A DNA stretch of 64,000 nt from Eupeodes corollae (lineage: Eukaryota; Arthropoda; Insecta; Diptera; Syrphidae): contig NC_079148.1 in assembly GCF_945859685.1 (NCBI RefSeq), positions 32,561,946-32,625,945 on the forward strand, given 5' to 3'. This document shows, one piece after another, positions 47,031-57,328 of the stretch (position 1 is its first letter; each line of letters opens with the position of its first letter). Made by a program: the position numbers and the translations under genes. The notes below the pieces were generated by a model, which did no database searches, was not told the origin of the DNA, and worked only from the letters and a program-made list of their open reading frames with translations.

Positions 47031-49125
47031 AAAAATACTCCATTTACCAAGATCGGAATCTTTCGTACGTTTCACTCTCCCAAACCCGTTTGTTTACATT
47101 GTTGTATTTGTAATTTTGACAATTAGTCCATGAATAGATGTGAAACCAAACAAAAAAAAAACGATGCCGTGGGCTAGCGGCACTTTGCAAAGCAAAAACA
47201 AAATGGGGTGGTTAATAAGTTTGTTTTCAGATTTTTCTTTTTACTTTTTTCGATGAAAAACTTAGTTTTAAGCTTTAGTTTTGCAGTCATTTTGTTGATA
47301 GCGAACCAATGTACATTTTTTCTTGAAAAAAGCATGTTCAACACCAGTTAAATATGATTTATTCACTCATTTACAGCAATCACTACGAAATTGTTTAAAT
47401 TTCATAACTAACTTCGGATTATTGTATCAAAAATGCGTTCGAAGAACCATCAAGTTAAGGGTGCGAGCGCAATTTATTGAATTCAAAATTTGTTTGCAAG
47501 TAATTAAAATCTGTATCAATTTAATTAATCCAAGTATATTTATAGTTTGTTTTTGATGATTTAAGCTTGCAACTATTTTACAATTCCATTTTGATTAATA
47601 AATATTAAATTAAAAAAAAAAAAGAGTTATAATCGAAAAATATCTCATCCATAACAATCTTGATTGATGGAAGCATACATGTATTTGCTATCAACAAAAA
47701 TTATGCTTAAAAGGAACACCAATATTAAAAAAAATAATCAGAACGATTATAACTAACTTGTTGAATAAATGCATAGCAAATAAATTGCAAATTTTGACGT
47801 TTATTACAAAACGAAAACGTCAAAAAATTGTTCTGAATTTATGCACAATTGATTCAATAGATCATGTAATCGACATGAATGTTTATTGTTGACGTACAGA
47901 ACTTTCTTTTAGTGAATTCCCACAGTTTGACGCAAAATACGATTTTCATTCATTCCTTAAAAATGTTAAGTTACCAAAGTTCAAGTTTACTTATTATTGT
48001 TTGAAGGGTATGTTTAATAAAAATGCTGCTAATAATGAAAACAAATTAATGAAATTTATGTACATATATGTTTTTGTTTTTCTTAATATAATAAATTCTA
48101 TTGTAGATTACTTTTTATAAAATGCAGAACATAGAAGAAAGTGTAAATAAACAATAGTTTTAGATATAAAGCAGAGGTTAGCTTAGAAAAATATTTTTGA
48201 GAAAGCCAATAATATTTAAGGTTTTTAATATAATAATACTTAAGGTATTTATTGCACTCATTTAGTTGGTATTGTGTTTAACCATATTGCCTATTTTTGT
48301 CCTTAAAAATGCTTTACACAAAGCAACTTATTTTTAAAACATGGTTCCCTCAAATTTGTATTCCAAAATCTAACTACAAACAAAATTCTAACTCTAACAT
48401 AGTCCCTCAAAAAGAAATTTTCAGAAATATTCCTGCAACAAACAAAAATTTAATCGTGCAATTATCGAACTGTTCAAATGATGAAAATACTAATTTAATT
48501 GAGGAATCTAAACTAGCTAAAGTTGGCAATGGAAATTCAAAAGTAGCATTGTCTGTACAAACAAATTTTTGAGGCATCCGCCTATTGTTTCCACCTGAAC
48601 GTCTAACGTCACCAAAACAATGTTCTAAGCCAACTACAGCTGAAAAAATGTTCTGTTTTGTCGTTTTACAAAGTGTTGTGTTACACTTTTCTCCATTTCC
48701 AATTATACTTAACCAGTTGCAGCTCATATTGCGTTCGCAAATAATTTAAGTAAATAAAAACCAGCACTAATAAATGATTAAATATGTATTTGGTCAATCT
48801 TATTTCATATCCATTAACAACATTTATTAAGATTGAAATTAAAAAGCTAAACAAATCTTTCAATTTAAAACCATGTCAGCACTTCAGATTCTGTTGGTTA
48901 GGATTGTTTAGTTTTTGAACGAGGCCACAAAACATTCTAAATAAAGCATTTAGATGTGCCTGCAGACTATAATGAAGCATTTTCATGAGCCGGAACACTA
49001 AATGTGAGAATGTGTTTGGTTTTTGCATCATTTCACGCACACTTTCTCACATTTAATGTGTCCTTAGCTTGTAGGCAAACCGAAATGTCAGTCTGAGATT
49101 CCGATCTTGGTAATGGAGTATTTTT
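47031..49125. mobile_element. Possible foldback element bounded by ~30-bp inverted repeats
   Basis: AAAAATACTCCATTTACCAA with GATCGGAATCT at 47031-47061 is matched in inverse orientation by 49096-49125 with a one-base indel, enclosing 2.1 kb. Interior hairpins include GACGTTT ... AAACGTC (about 47797-47822) and GTGAGAATGTGT ... ACTTTCTCAC (49007-49047). No transposase was recognised; plus-strand frames of 77 codons (47323-47556) and 91 codons (48297-48572) have no known motif. Target duplication not established, so the mobile nature is inferred from the arms only. Confidence 0.35.
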
Positions 49126-49429
49126 GATATGAACTTTCGACAAAAAATAACTCGAATGAAGTTTAAATCAACGAACAATCGATAACGACAATAGAGTGAG
49201 ACCAAATTTCGAAAAAGTAATGACATTTAAGTCGAATCAACGGTTCCTAATTCGCCAACCGTAATACCAATTTCGCACACTCACATGTTTATTCTTTCGA
49301 CTCGCCAATGGCAATAGGGGTATTAACTTATAATTTCTCTCTTATGTCATGTTTTTGAACTATTGCGATTTTATTAAGTATGACTTATGGGACCCTATTT
49401 GATAGTCTTAAAATACCTTTAATGTATTT
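49126..49429. other. Intergenic, no gene seen
   Basis: Nothing recognised. Several GTCGAAT / CGACTCGCCAA motifs recur around 49225-49310. Confidence 0.35.
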
Positions 49430-49613
49430 CCTTTACGAGGAATTGACAAATTCTCCAAGAGTAATTCTTGTCATGAAAAGTGCTTTCTCAAATTTGCCGT
49501 TCGTATTCGGCTGTAGGTCACTTCCATTCCTGTCAAAAGTACTCGCACACAGGAATGGTTGAGAGTTGTCAGTAACTAGGCCCTCGTTCTCAAACGGTTG
49601 CGCCACCCATTTT
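49430..49613 (+). repeat. tRNA-derived SINE, 5'-truncated
   Basis: Plus-strand body and tail only: CTTTACGAGGAATTGACAAA, CAAGAGTAATTCTTGTCATG, CATTCCTGTCAAAAGTACTC and GGTTGCGCCACCC followed by a T-run. The tRNA-like head is missing. Confidence 0.75.
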
Positions 49614-50242
49614 TTTTCAATTCCTTTGTAGTTTGTGAATAATTATTTATAGTGCTAAAGTTTGGAGAAACTTTCCGAATCCGAACTTCCATTTTATGTA
49701 TGTATGTGCATTGTGCTCAAATTAAGATGAACCCGTGTTCAACATTTTTTATTTTAAAGTTTGTAGGGCGGGATAAGACTTGCAACTTATGTGGATATTG
49801 AAGATGTTTATAAAGAATATTGAAATAAGCGTTTGTAGATTTGGAAAATCATCATGAATTTCATTGAAAAAAAGTACTTTATGAATTAACATATATTTGC
49901 CTCAAAAAGCCCAAGATTTTTTTCGATTTATGAAAGGCTGTGCTTCAAAAATTTAAAGTCATACATTGATTTTGAAGTTGGTTTCAAGCTAAGTCCATTG
50001 AAAATCTTAGAAGAACTATAACACTGGAAAACAGCATGTTTGTTACATGAAATTACTTAAATGAATCTAAATTGTTTTTCCACGCTGATTTCAAAAATAT
50101 ATGCTGTTCTTATGTGGCAGCTCTAGTTTTGAAGTTATGGAGGGACAGGATTTTTCATTGAAATGCACATAGTTAAAGTTTGAAAAATCTACTAAACATA
50201 TTTATACTGAATAAAATTTTCGTTTTTTGGATTTTCTGGAGT
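49614..50242. other. Intergenic, no gene seen
   Basis: AT-rich non-coding sequence. Confidence 0.4.
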
Positions 50243-50700
50243 GAAATACCTTTCCTCCATAGTGCGAATATCCTGGTGAAAGCGCTCTCCCTGTTCCTCG
50301 CTTAGGTCGCCGAGATTTTAAGGAAAATAGTCTAGATGGCTGTGAAGGTAGTGAAGCCTTATACTCATGTTGCATCCAAGCCGCTGGAAGTGTATCAGCA
50401 ACTGCTCAACGTGCTGAATGTAGCCGTACGATTTCCTATTACCCAAACAATCTCTTCCCATGCACGTTTCTCGACACTGGATAGTAGTGGAGTATTAATT
50501 ACATTTTGCTTACCGGGAATCAAAGCCATTCTCTTTTTGTCGAGTGCTCAGCTTTATCTCGTCTGTCCCATAAGCATAGGAATCAAGGATATTTTGTATA
50601 GCCATACTTTGTTGGCCCAGGAGAAATTTATCATTTTCAAATCAACACATAAAAGCCAGTTATGTTCCTTGTACTTAATTTTGTAAAGAAGTAAAGATAT
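50243..50700 (-). pseudogene. Pseudogene of a mobile-type protein family (SEEQGERFHQDI motif)
   Basis: The minus strand encodes, in shifting frames, KRAWEEIVWVIGNRTATFS, then HVEQLLIHFQRLGCNMSIRL with HYLHSHLDYFP, an in-frame stop, then NLGDLSEEQGERFHQDIRTM and EERYF. The block 'C-N-M-S-x-K/R-L-H-x-L-x-S-H-L-D-x-F-P, N-L-G-D-x-S-E-E-Q-G-E-R-F-H-Q-D-I' is a conserved C-terminal signature of an uncharacterised multi-copy animal protein family that I associate with mobile elements. At least one stop and several frame changes show it is dead. The rest of the protein is not visible upstream. Confidence 0.65.
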
Positions 50701-50879
50701 TGTAGGATATTTTTCTTTAACCTTTGTGGAATGAGCAAAAGGTAAGGAACGAAGTTTTTAGCCATTATGTAAAAGTACACATTTTAAACTTCGTTTTGAC
50801 GAATCAATGATGATACTGATTAGACCCGGAATATCAAAAAAAAAAAAACACAAAATTATCTTTTTTAGTAAAGAAAGGA

Positions 50880-52771
50880 TTGACCACATTGCGATCGACG
50901 CACGACACTTCTCCAGTATCCAGAATATCCGAACATTCCGAGAGGCCAACATTGACTCGGACCACTACCTCGTTGTAGCCAAGGTACGGCTACGGATATC
51001 CCGATCCAAGCCAAAACAAGGAAGTAATGTGAGAAGATTTGACGTTATACGGCTACAATCGCAACAGACTGCCATGTCGTTTTCCGATCAAGTCTCTAAT
51101 AACCTCTTAAGGAGTCCTATGCTTCCTGCATTAAGCATTAAAAACCAGTGGCAACATTGCCTTTCAGCCATCAGAGATGCTGCCTCTGAAGTGCTAGGTT
51201 TCACACGGCCACCACAGCGAAACCCCTGGTTTGACGACGAATGCCGGCAAGCGCACGCAGCGAAACAAGAGGCATACAAAACGGCGCTGCACAAAAGGAC
51301 TAGAGCTGCTCGCGAGCTCTACGAGCAGAAGAGGGGAGAGGAACGCCGCCTTCTTAGATGGAAAAAAAGACAGCATGAGAAGCGCGCGATCGAGGAGATA
51401 AACAGAAATGAGGTTCGTAAATTTTACCAAAAGGTACAAAAAACCTCCCAAGGGTACCTGTCACGAACCGAAGCCTGTAAAGACGATCAGGGGAACATCG
51501 TAGTAGAACCGCAGTGCATGCTGAGAATATGGAAAGATCACTTCTCCAAATTATATAACGGCGATGACGAACCGAATTCCGCTGTAAGGGAGATAGAACC
51601 ACTCAACCTCGGCGACGCAGATCAACAATTCTGCTTACCCGACCTTGACGAAGTGAAGATAGCTATATCTAAACTTAAGTCAAACAAAGTAGCTGGAGCT
51701 GACGGCATCGCTGCCGAACTATATCGATACCCAACATCTCTTTATCGATTTTAAAGCCGCGTATGACAGCATCTATAGGGAAGAGCTCTACCGAGCAATG
51801 TCTAGTGTTGGCATCCCCGTCAAACTTATCCGTTTGTGCAGAATGACGATGGAGAATGCACGCTGCTCTATCAAGGTCGGAAAAGATCTCACCGATGCAT
51901 TTGATGTTAAAAAAGGTTTTAGACAAGGCGATGCACTGTCATGCGACTTCTTCAACATCGTTCTGGAAAGAATTGTGCAAAACTAAACCGTCAACACTAG
52001 AGGCACAATCTTCTAAAGGTCCATCCAATTACTCGGATACGCAAATGATATTGACATAATTGGAAGATCAAAGCGTGATGTCAGTGGAGCGTTTTTGAGC
52101 ATTGCGACGGAAGCGAAGAAGATGGGTTTAGTGGTCAATGAGGGCAAGACCAAGTTTATGCTGTCATAAAAAAAGGACACTGAGCAACGATGTCTTGAAC
52201 AAAACGTCACCATGGACAGCTTTAACTTTGAGGTAGTTAAGGACTTTGTCTACCTAGGCACCGCTATTAACACAGACAACGACACCAGCGCTGAAATAAA
52301 ACGAAGAATAACTCTTGCAAATCGCTGCTTCTTTGGACTTAGAAGGCAATTGAGAAGTAAAGTCCTCTCTCGAGCATGTAAAATCACCATCTATAAGACA
52401 CTCATCATCCCGGTTCTCATTTATGTCGCTGATGCCTGAACCCTGTCAAAGAAAGATAAGAGCGTCTTAGGATGCTTCGAGAGAAAAATTCTTCGGGTGA
52501 TTTTTGATAGAGAATGGAGAAAGTCCAACGGCTTAGATGGCTAGGTCATGTAGAGCGGATGGTCATCAACGCTCCAGCCCGGAAGGTCTTGAATCCAATC
52601 CCGAGGGACGGCGCAGTAGAGGAAGACCGCGGCCCAGGTGGGAGAGGACCTCAACCAACTTGGCGTTCGAAACTGGAGACAGCTAGCTAGGGACCGAGCT
52701 GGCTGGAGACGCTTGTTGGTTGAGGCCCAGGTCCACCCCGGACTGTAGCGCCACCTTAAATATAATAATAA
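50880..52771 (+). mobile_element. RTE-like LINE, copy 2 (5'-truncated, internally deleted)
   Basis: Plus-strand copy of the 13610-15990 family with a 14-bp target duplication TAGTAAAGAAAGGA (50866-50879 and 52772-52785). From 50877 a frame runs to 51754 with HIAIDARHFSS, ANIDSDHYLVVAKV, RNPWFDDECRQAHAAKQ and SNKVAGADGIAAELY. It then jumps across a deletion into HLFIDFKAAYDSIYR in another frame, so RT domains 1-2 are lost. 51798-51986 has KKGFRQGDALSCDFFNIVL. The active-site box is changed to GYANDIDIIGR (Asp to Asn). 52212-52439 has VKDFVYLGTAINTD. The C-terminal region is also shortened. The end GGACTGTAGCGCCACCTTAA precedes an (ATAAT)n tail. Confidence 0.85.
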
Positions 52772-52785
52772 TAGTAAAGAAAGGA

Positions 52786-53221
52786 AGTAAATCTTTTTCC
52801 CTGTTACGGTAGTACTATATCTTGTTTCTCTGGTCAACACATTTCTTTCTTTCCATCGGAAACCCAAAATTTCTGATGCCGTCTTAGACAGTCAAAGGTC
52901 CCTGCGCACAAAATTAGTAAACAACGGTAAAACAATGTCATGCAACACAAAAAATGGTTGATTTTGTTTTTCTGTGTAATAATAAAAACTATGATATGAT
53001 AATAATATAAACTACATAACCTTATTTAACATAAATGTCAAAACTTAAGCGAACAATTTTTATTACACCACTTTCCCTTAAGTATAAAAGGCGTGTACCA
53101 TCAACTGAGCACTCAATGTCAGATCGACGGAGGCAGAATCGTTTTGTGGGACAAGAATCTCCGTACAAATATAAGCTGTCAAAAACATATGTTGTCAATT
53201 GTAGTTTTTGATGTGAATTTA
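52786..53221. other. Intergenic, possible promoter-like TATA
   Basis: Mostly non-coding. TATAAAAG at 53083-53090 is followed about 30 bp later by TCAATG, but the plus-strand frame after it has no recognisable product. Downstream of the minus-strand gene an acceptor-like TTTTTGACAG (about 53168-53177, minus) precedes a 30-45 codon open stretch that could be an additional exon. Confidence 0.3.
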
Positions 53222-53984
53222 TTATTTTTTCATTTCACAAGTTATATTTGGGTCATACTTGGCACTAAATTTAATTCGAATGGATTCCCAAAATGACTTT
53301 CGTTTAACGCAAGGACTTCTATATTGCTTTTCCCGCTCAAGAAGTAAGCTCATGAAAAACTTTTCTGTTTCATTTGTCCAGGCAAATCCACAAAAATTAT
53401 CGTGTACATATGCTGCGGGCGAATGTGGACGTGGAGACATATTTTCTTCTTGAGAATATACAATCTCATAGGGTTGTGGTGAAGTGGTTGATAGTTGGTG
53501 GTGTCGCAGATTGGAGTGGGGTTGTGGTGAACGAAATAAAATGATGAATGAAAAACTGAATTAATTTATTGACCAATTTGTGTAATTGTTGTGATTAGTG
53601 GAAATATAGTTTTACGGTGAAAAACAACAGAACAGAACACAACTCGACAAATTGAATTAGCTTAACCAAACTACCAAAAATATTTGTGAAGAAAAGAAAT
53701 ATAAAAAATAAACTAGGAGCTAAAAAACTGCAAAATTAATCGTTCTCTTAAAGCAGCAAGAACATAGAACTATACAATTCATTTTGTCACTTTTTATAAA
53801 AACAAAGGTTTTAAGTCAGGATGCTGCTTTTCGTTTACATATTGTTTTAATGGATGACTTTACCTATAGGAATATTTACGTTTAATCAATTCGTAGTTCC
53901 ACTGAAGCCCGATTGCAGGTTACTAAACAAGAACTATATCTTCAAATTATTTTAAAGAAAACTCAACTTACCAAACACATCCAT
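53222..53984 (-). CDS. Short Myb/SANT-like protein gene
   Basis: Minus-strand two-exon model. ATG at 53984-53982 gives MDVF plus one base, donor GTAAGT at 53971. The second exon runs from about 53448 to the stop at 53222 and continues EENMSPRPHSPAAYVHDN. It contains FAWTNETEKFFMSLLLERE followed by KSFWESIRIKFSAKYDPN and ITCEMKK. This is the first two-thirds of a Myb/SANT-like (trihelix-type) DNA-binding domain: Trp-Thr-x-E-T at the start, W-x-x-I in helix two. At about 80 residues it is short for the family and ends before helix three completes, so a further exon or a truncated paralogue is possible. Starting at the internal ATG 53440-53438 gives 72 residues. It lies 236 bp from XLF, head to head. 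Confidence 0.45.
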
Positions 53985-54220
53985 TGTTAAGTAAACGTTT
54001 CTTAATGTTCACGTTGATTTGGTTTGTGTACAAACTATAAAATGTCACGTAACGTTACGTAGTCTTATATCATATGTGAACTTGTCAAAAACCCAAAAAC
54101 AAACACAAAATAGAAAGGAACCCGAAACTTTTTATTCTGTTGCAGCTCCTGAATCCTGCTTTTTTTTAAGTCTTTTTTAATATTTACACACAAAAATACA
54201 AAATTTAAATATCACTAGTT
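53985..54220. promoter_or_regulatory. Divergent intergenic region, Myb-like gene / XLF
   Basis: 236 bp separate the two outward-facing start codons. It contains ACGTAACGTTACGT (54050-54061 area), a perfect short palindrome that could serve either gene. No TATA box is evident for XLF. Shared promoter use is inferred only from the spacing. Confidence 0.35.
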
Positions 54221-55399
54221 ATGTGGCATGCAATAAAAACAACGGAAGAAAATTATTTCTTCAAATGTTCCTCTCAAGAAGAAAACAGTATAACGTATTA
54301 TTTATATGATCTCAAAGAAGTTTGGTCAGAAAAATGTTCCATCACCGAGATTATTCAACGATCAAAGGTATTTTTCAACATTATAATATTTTAGTCAGTC
54401 TTTAATGTTTAGTAAACTTATATTGGAAAAAGAACTTGAACAAACGCATCTGTTATGACAGTGAAACTGTGGTTGCAACTCTAAGATCTGGCAAACCATC
54501 TAGTGTCTCCATAGAATCTACAGATTATGGTCGAAATGTGATTTTGAAGTATCACATCATGGAGCGACCTTTTAACTTCGAATGGAATCTCACACCATTG
54601 CATGCTGATGAAGTGAGTTCCTTTTTTCCTATTAAAGTTGTTCTCCATTGAGGATTTCCTATATTTTAGTTCCAGAAGCTTATCACGAATCCCCTATTCC
54701 TATCAATTCACTATTTGGCGGAACAAATCAAAGAACTAAAGAAAATAATTAACAAAAAAGACGTTGAAATAAAGCAGTATATTGCAGAAGGAGCTGTCTT
54801 GCAAAGGAGTGAGTTTACATTCTCCGTTTAAGCTCGTCATCACACCTTAATTTTATTTAATTCATTACAGAAACCGTAGCAACAGAAGAATTCAATGAAG
54901 AAGCATTTAACCGGCCTTTTTCACAAGTCGATGAAGTGTCAAGAGGCTTCTTGGAAATATCTGAGAGTATTAAAGGACATTTTCCTCTCGCCGAAATTAA
55001 AGTCATTGTAACAGAAAATAACAAAGAAAAAACAAATCGGCTTACGACATTTGTTTCCAGAGACAAAACCAAAAAAAGTCCTAACAAGTTAGTAAAAATT
55101 TCATGGTAGTGTAGTTTTCCTGTAAAACCATAATCTCTTTATTTTTTTTGTTTGTTAGGAAAAGAAAACTCTTCGAAAGTCGCAATCTTAAAATGTCCAA
55201 AATAGCAAAATCGAAGCAAAAAGAATCATTGGAATATGAGTCTAGTCAGAGTCAAAGCTTGAGCCAAACGCCACCGCCGTTGCCTTCGCCACCGTCGCCT
55301 CAAGATGATGTATTAGCTGGAATTTTTCAATCGTTAAACGAATTGAATGCCAAGCGTCTAGCTTCGAGTTTAGAAGTAGAAAAGCATGATTCTCTTTAA
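54221..55399 (+). CDS. NHEJ1: XLF / Cernunnos non-homologous end-joining factor
   Basis: Five exons: 54221-54367, 54433-54612, 54670-54808, 54871-55087 and 55159-55399. Introns are 57-71 bp, phases are consistent, and the protein is 307 residues (human about 299). XLF is a nuclear dimer that partners XRCC4-DNA ligase IV and Ku to align and join broken DNA ends. Residues 1-109 form the globular head: YYLYDLKEVWSEKCS mirrors the human SDLQQVWHE region, QRSKNLNKRI mirrors QRAKELNKRL, and PFNFEWNLTPL mirrors the FYWNF block. Residues 110-157 form the coiled-coil stalk (LAEQIKELKKIINKKDVEIK, then QYIAEGAVLQRK), matching human KDLEIQDYQESGATL, followed by EEFNEEAFNRPF. The tail is basic then Ser/Pro-rich; KKRKLFE near residue 228 may be a displaced Ku-binding motif. 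The exon-2 acceptor has a weak pyrimidine tract but is supported by alignment. Confidence 0.88.
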
Positions 55400-55813
55400 A
55401 TTCTATGTTATTTGTGATAAATGTACATTATGTATGTAATTATAAGCTCTAATTCAAATTTAATATATTGCAAGTTAATAAATTTTGGTATATGTATATT
55501 TTTCCACAAAAAGCTGGAATTTTTCTTTTGATATAAGAGACGGAACTTTTGCAAAATTCTTGGAATATTTGTGTTTTTAAAATTAAGTTCAAGGGAAGAA
55601 TTGAGAAGAAACATGGTATTTATTTTCTTGTTTTTGAACATTCCAAATTCGCCTCAAACATTGCATGATGAAGGAACGCAAATTGATCTTTAAGAGAAAT
55701 ATGATAATGAAAATTGGTATAAATGAGAGAAAAATACACATGAAACTTTGCCGTACAACGATTTTCTAGTGATACGAAAATGTTTCCGATCTGTAAGATT
55801 GTTCGGGTTAAAA
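55400..55813. other. 3' flank of XLF
   Basis: Poly-A signal AATAAA at 55477-55482, 78 bp after the stop. Remaining sequence is non-coding up to the inverted-repeat element. Confidence 0.5.
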
Positions 55814-57328
55814 TTCAGCCTTATTGTGAGTTTCGCCCGGAAAAGATTTCCCCCGATAGATTGCACTCAAGCTATCTGACAATAAGCCAGCTCATTCGCA
55901 CAGACATCGCAAATTCTCTTTAGTTTTTAAATGTTTTAATTTGTAGTATTCTTATATTGCAATAAAATAGTTTTTTTTATAACTTTAACTCTTGTCTTAA
56001 AATTAAAATTGGATTTTAAATTCAGTTTTGATCTTAATTCTAGTAAATAAATAATCTCACAGCTTTCATTTCAAATTCAGTCAACTTATTATCTAGGTAA
56101 AAAAAAATCACAGCTTTTGTCTTATATATGCATTTTTAAGATTTCTTTGTATGAATATCGTATTTTTAAAATGCTTGGTCATTATAATCTCTTCTTCGCA
56201 TGATTTCAATCTTCTCTTCTTCCAACTATAACATTCTTCGGTCTTTCTCAATTTTGTTTTCCAGCTCAGACTTACGAAGATTTTCCATTTCTTTATTATT
56301 CTTTGTTAATATCACCCAGGCGGTCCAATGATCTGTACATCTTCTTAATGCCGCTCTGGACTTCAGTGTTGTGGTCTCTCATTACAGAAACCCCCTTGGT
56401 CACTTTGCTACAAAGTATTTTTTGTGTCTGTAGCTCCTCCAAAATGATATCATTGGTACTCATCTTTCTTTTCTTTGCGGCTTGAGATGTTGTAGGAGTT
56501 GGTTGCACTTGTTGTCTTCCTGTATGAGTTCCGTTTCAAATAGAAAATCATCAGCAGCTTCAACGCACTCTACCTCATTCGGGTGCAATGTAGCATCATA
56601 CTCGCATTGTTTGGCACTTTGTATATCATTTTGTGGGCGAGCCAAACCAAAGGACAGCGAAATTCCTACTCCCTCCACTGCTTCCTTCATTCCTACAAGT
56701 TGGAATATGGTCTCTTCCGAAGGTGAAAACTTTTTCGTTTTATTTGGCCCACCTCCTGTACCTTTTTGATGCACTTTATTTGCTGATCCCTTTTTTCTAA
56801 CGTATCGCTTCTGATCTGTCCAAACCTAAAAGCATGCATGTTTTCATTTTAATCGGTGGCAAGCACAATAAAATTGATTCTTACTTTTTTCCATTCAAAC
56901 TCACTCTTCACTGGCGGCCCTGCACTAATTCCAAGGTAAGTCTCTTCCAAAATTGGGCCACTCTCGATTTGCTTTAGTAAAGCCTTTGGATTCTCCTGCA
57001 TTTTACTAAGCAGCATATCACTTTGGTCTTTTTTTATTGTTTTGCTCCTGCATTATAACAAAAAACTTGAATTTAAACTTTTCTTATCTTAAAAAATAAA
57101 CAAACAACTTACATTTTCCGCCTTATTGTGCTCTCGTTCGCCTCATAAAAATAAGTGAAAATTATCACTGTTAACGGCATATCATTCCACCCGAAATGAT
57201 CGTTCACAATAAGGAGAATTTTTCGAACATGAATAATTTTTCGGGTGAAACTCACAATAGGCGAAAAGTGAAAAGTCAAATTTTCCGGGTGGAATGTTGT
57301 TCGGGCGAAACTCACAATAAGGCTGAAT
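55814..57328 (-). mobile_element. Transposon with perfect 26-bp TIRs carrying only a Myb/SANT-like gene
   Basis: Termini: TTCAGCCTTATTGTGAG continuing TTTCGCCCG at 55814-55839, and the exact complement at 57303-57328 (CGGGCGAAACTCACAATAAG then GCTGAA). The motif TTATTGTGA recurs just inside the right end (about 57208-57216 in TTATTGTGAACG, and as CTATTGTGA at about 57251-57260), together with GGGTGGAATG blocks. The only recognisable gene is the Myb/SANT-like one at 56296-57180. The size and gene type fit a PIF/Harbinger-like non-autonomous derivative, where a Myb-like gene accompanies the transposase. A 3-bp target duplication of that superfamily is not obvious: flanks are AAA/TAA or, in another phase, AT/AT. 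Confidence 0.7.
56296..57180 (-). pseudogene. Myb/SANT-like DNA-binding accessory protein, frameshifted
   Basis: Three-exon minus-strand gene: 57180-57113, 57047-56885 and 56825-56296, each intron GT-AG. It starts MPLTVIIFTYFYEANE; a later start, MSKTIKKDQSDMLLSK, is also possible. The SANT-like region has LLKQIESGPILEETYLG, EFEWKKVWTDQKRYVRKK, then KGTGGGPNKTKKFSPSEETI and FQLVGMKEAVEGV. The T-G-G-G-P and 'E-E-x-I-x-x-L-V-G' motifs are typical of the Myb/SANT-like domain in Harbinger-associated proteins. An acidic middle follows. Near 56508 the frame changes: one frame stops at 56460, while VQPTPTTSQAAKKRKMSTND and a coiled C-terminus continue in the other to 56296. So a single-base indel, or an unseen intron, separates domain and tail. 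Confidence 0.65.

Noticed and set aside
48297..48727. Overlapping 91- and 106-codon frames on opposite strands
   Set aside because: Neither has a recognisable domain or gene context; left as interior of a possible inverted-repeat element.
53083..53296. TATA box with a following 67-codon plus-strand frame
   Set aside because: The frame has no signal peptide or known motif, and overlaps the minus-strand SANT-like exon antisense; the TATA match alone is weak evidence in AT-rich DNA.
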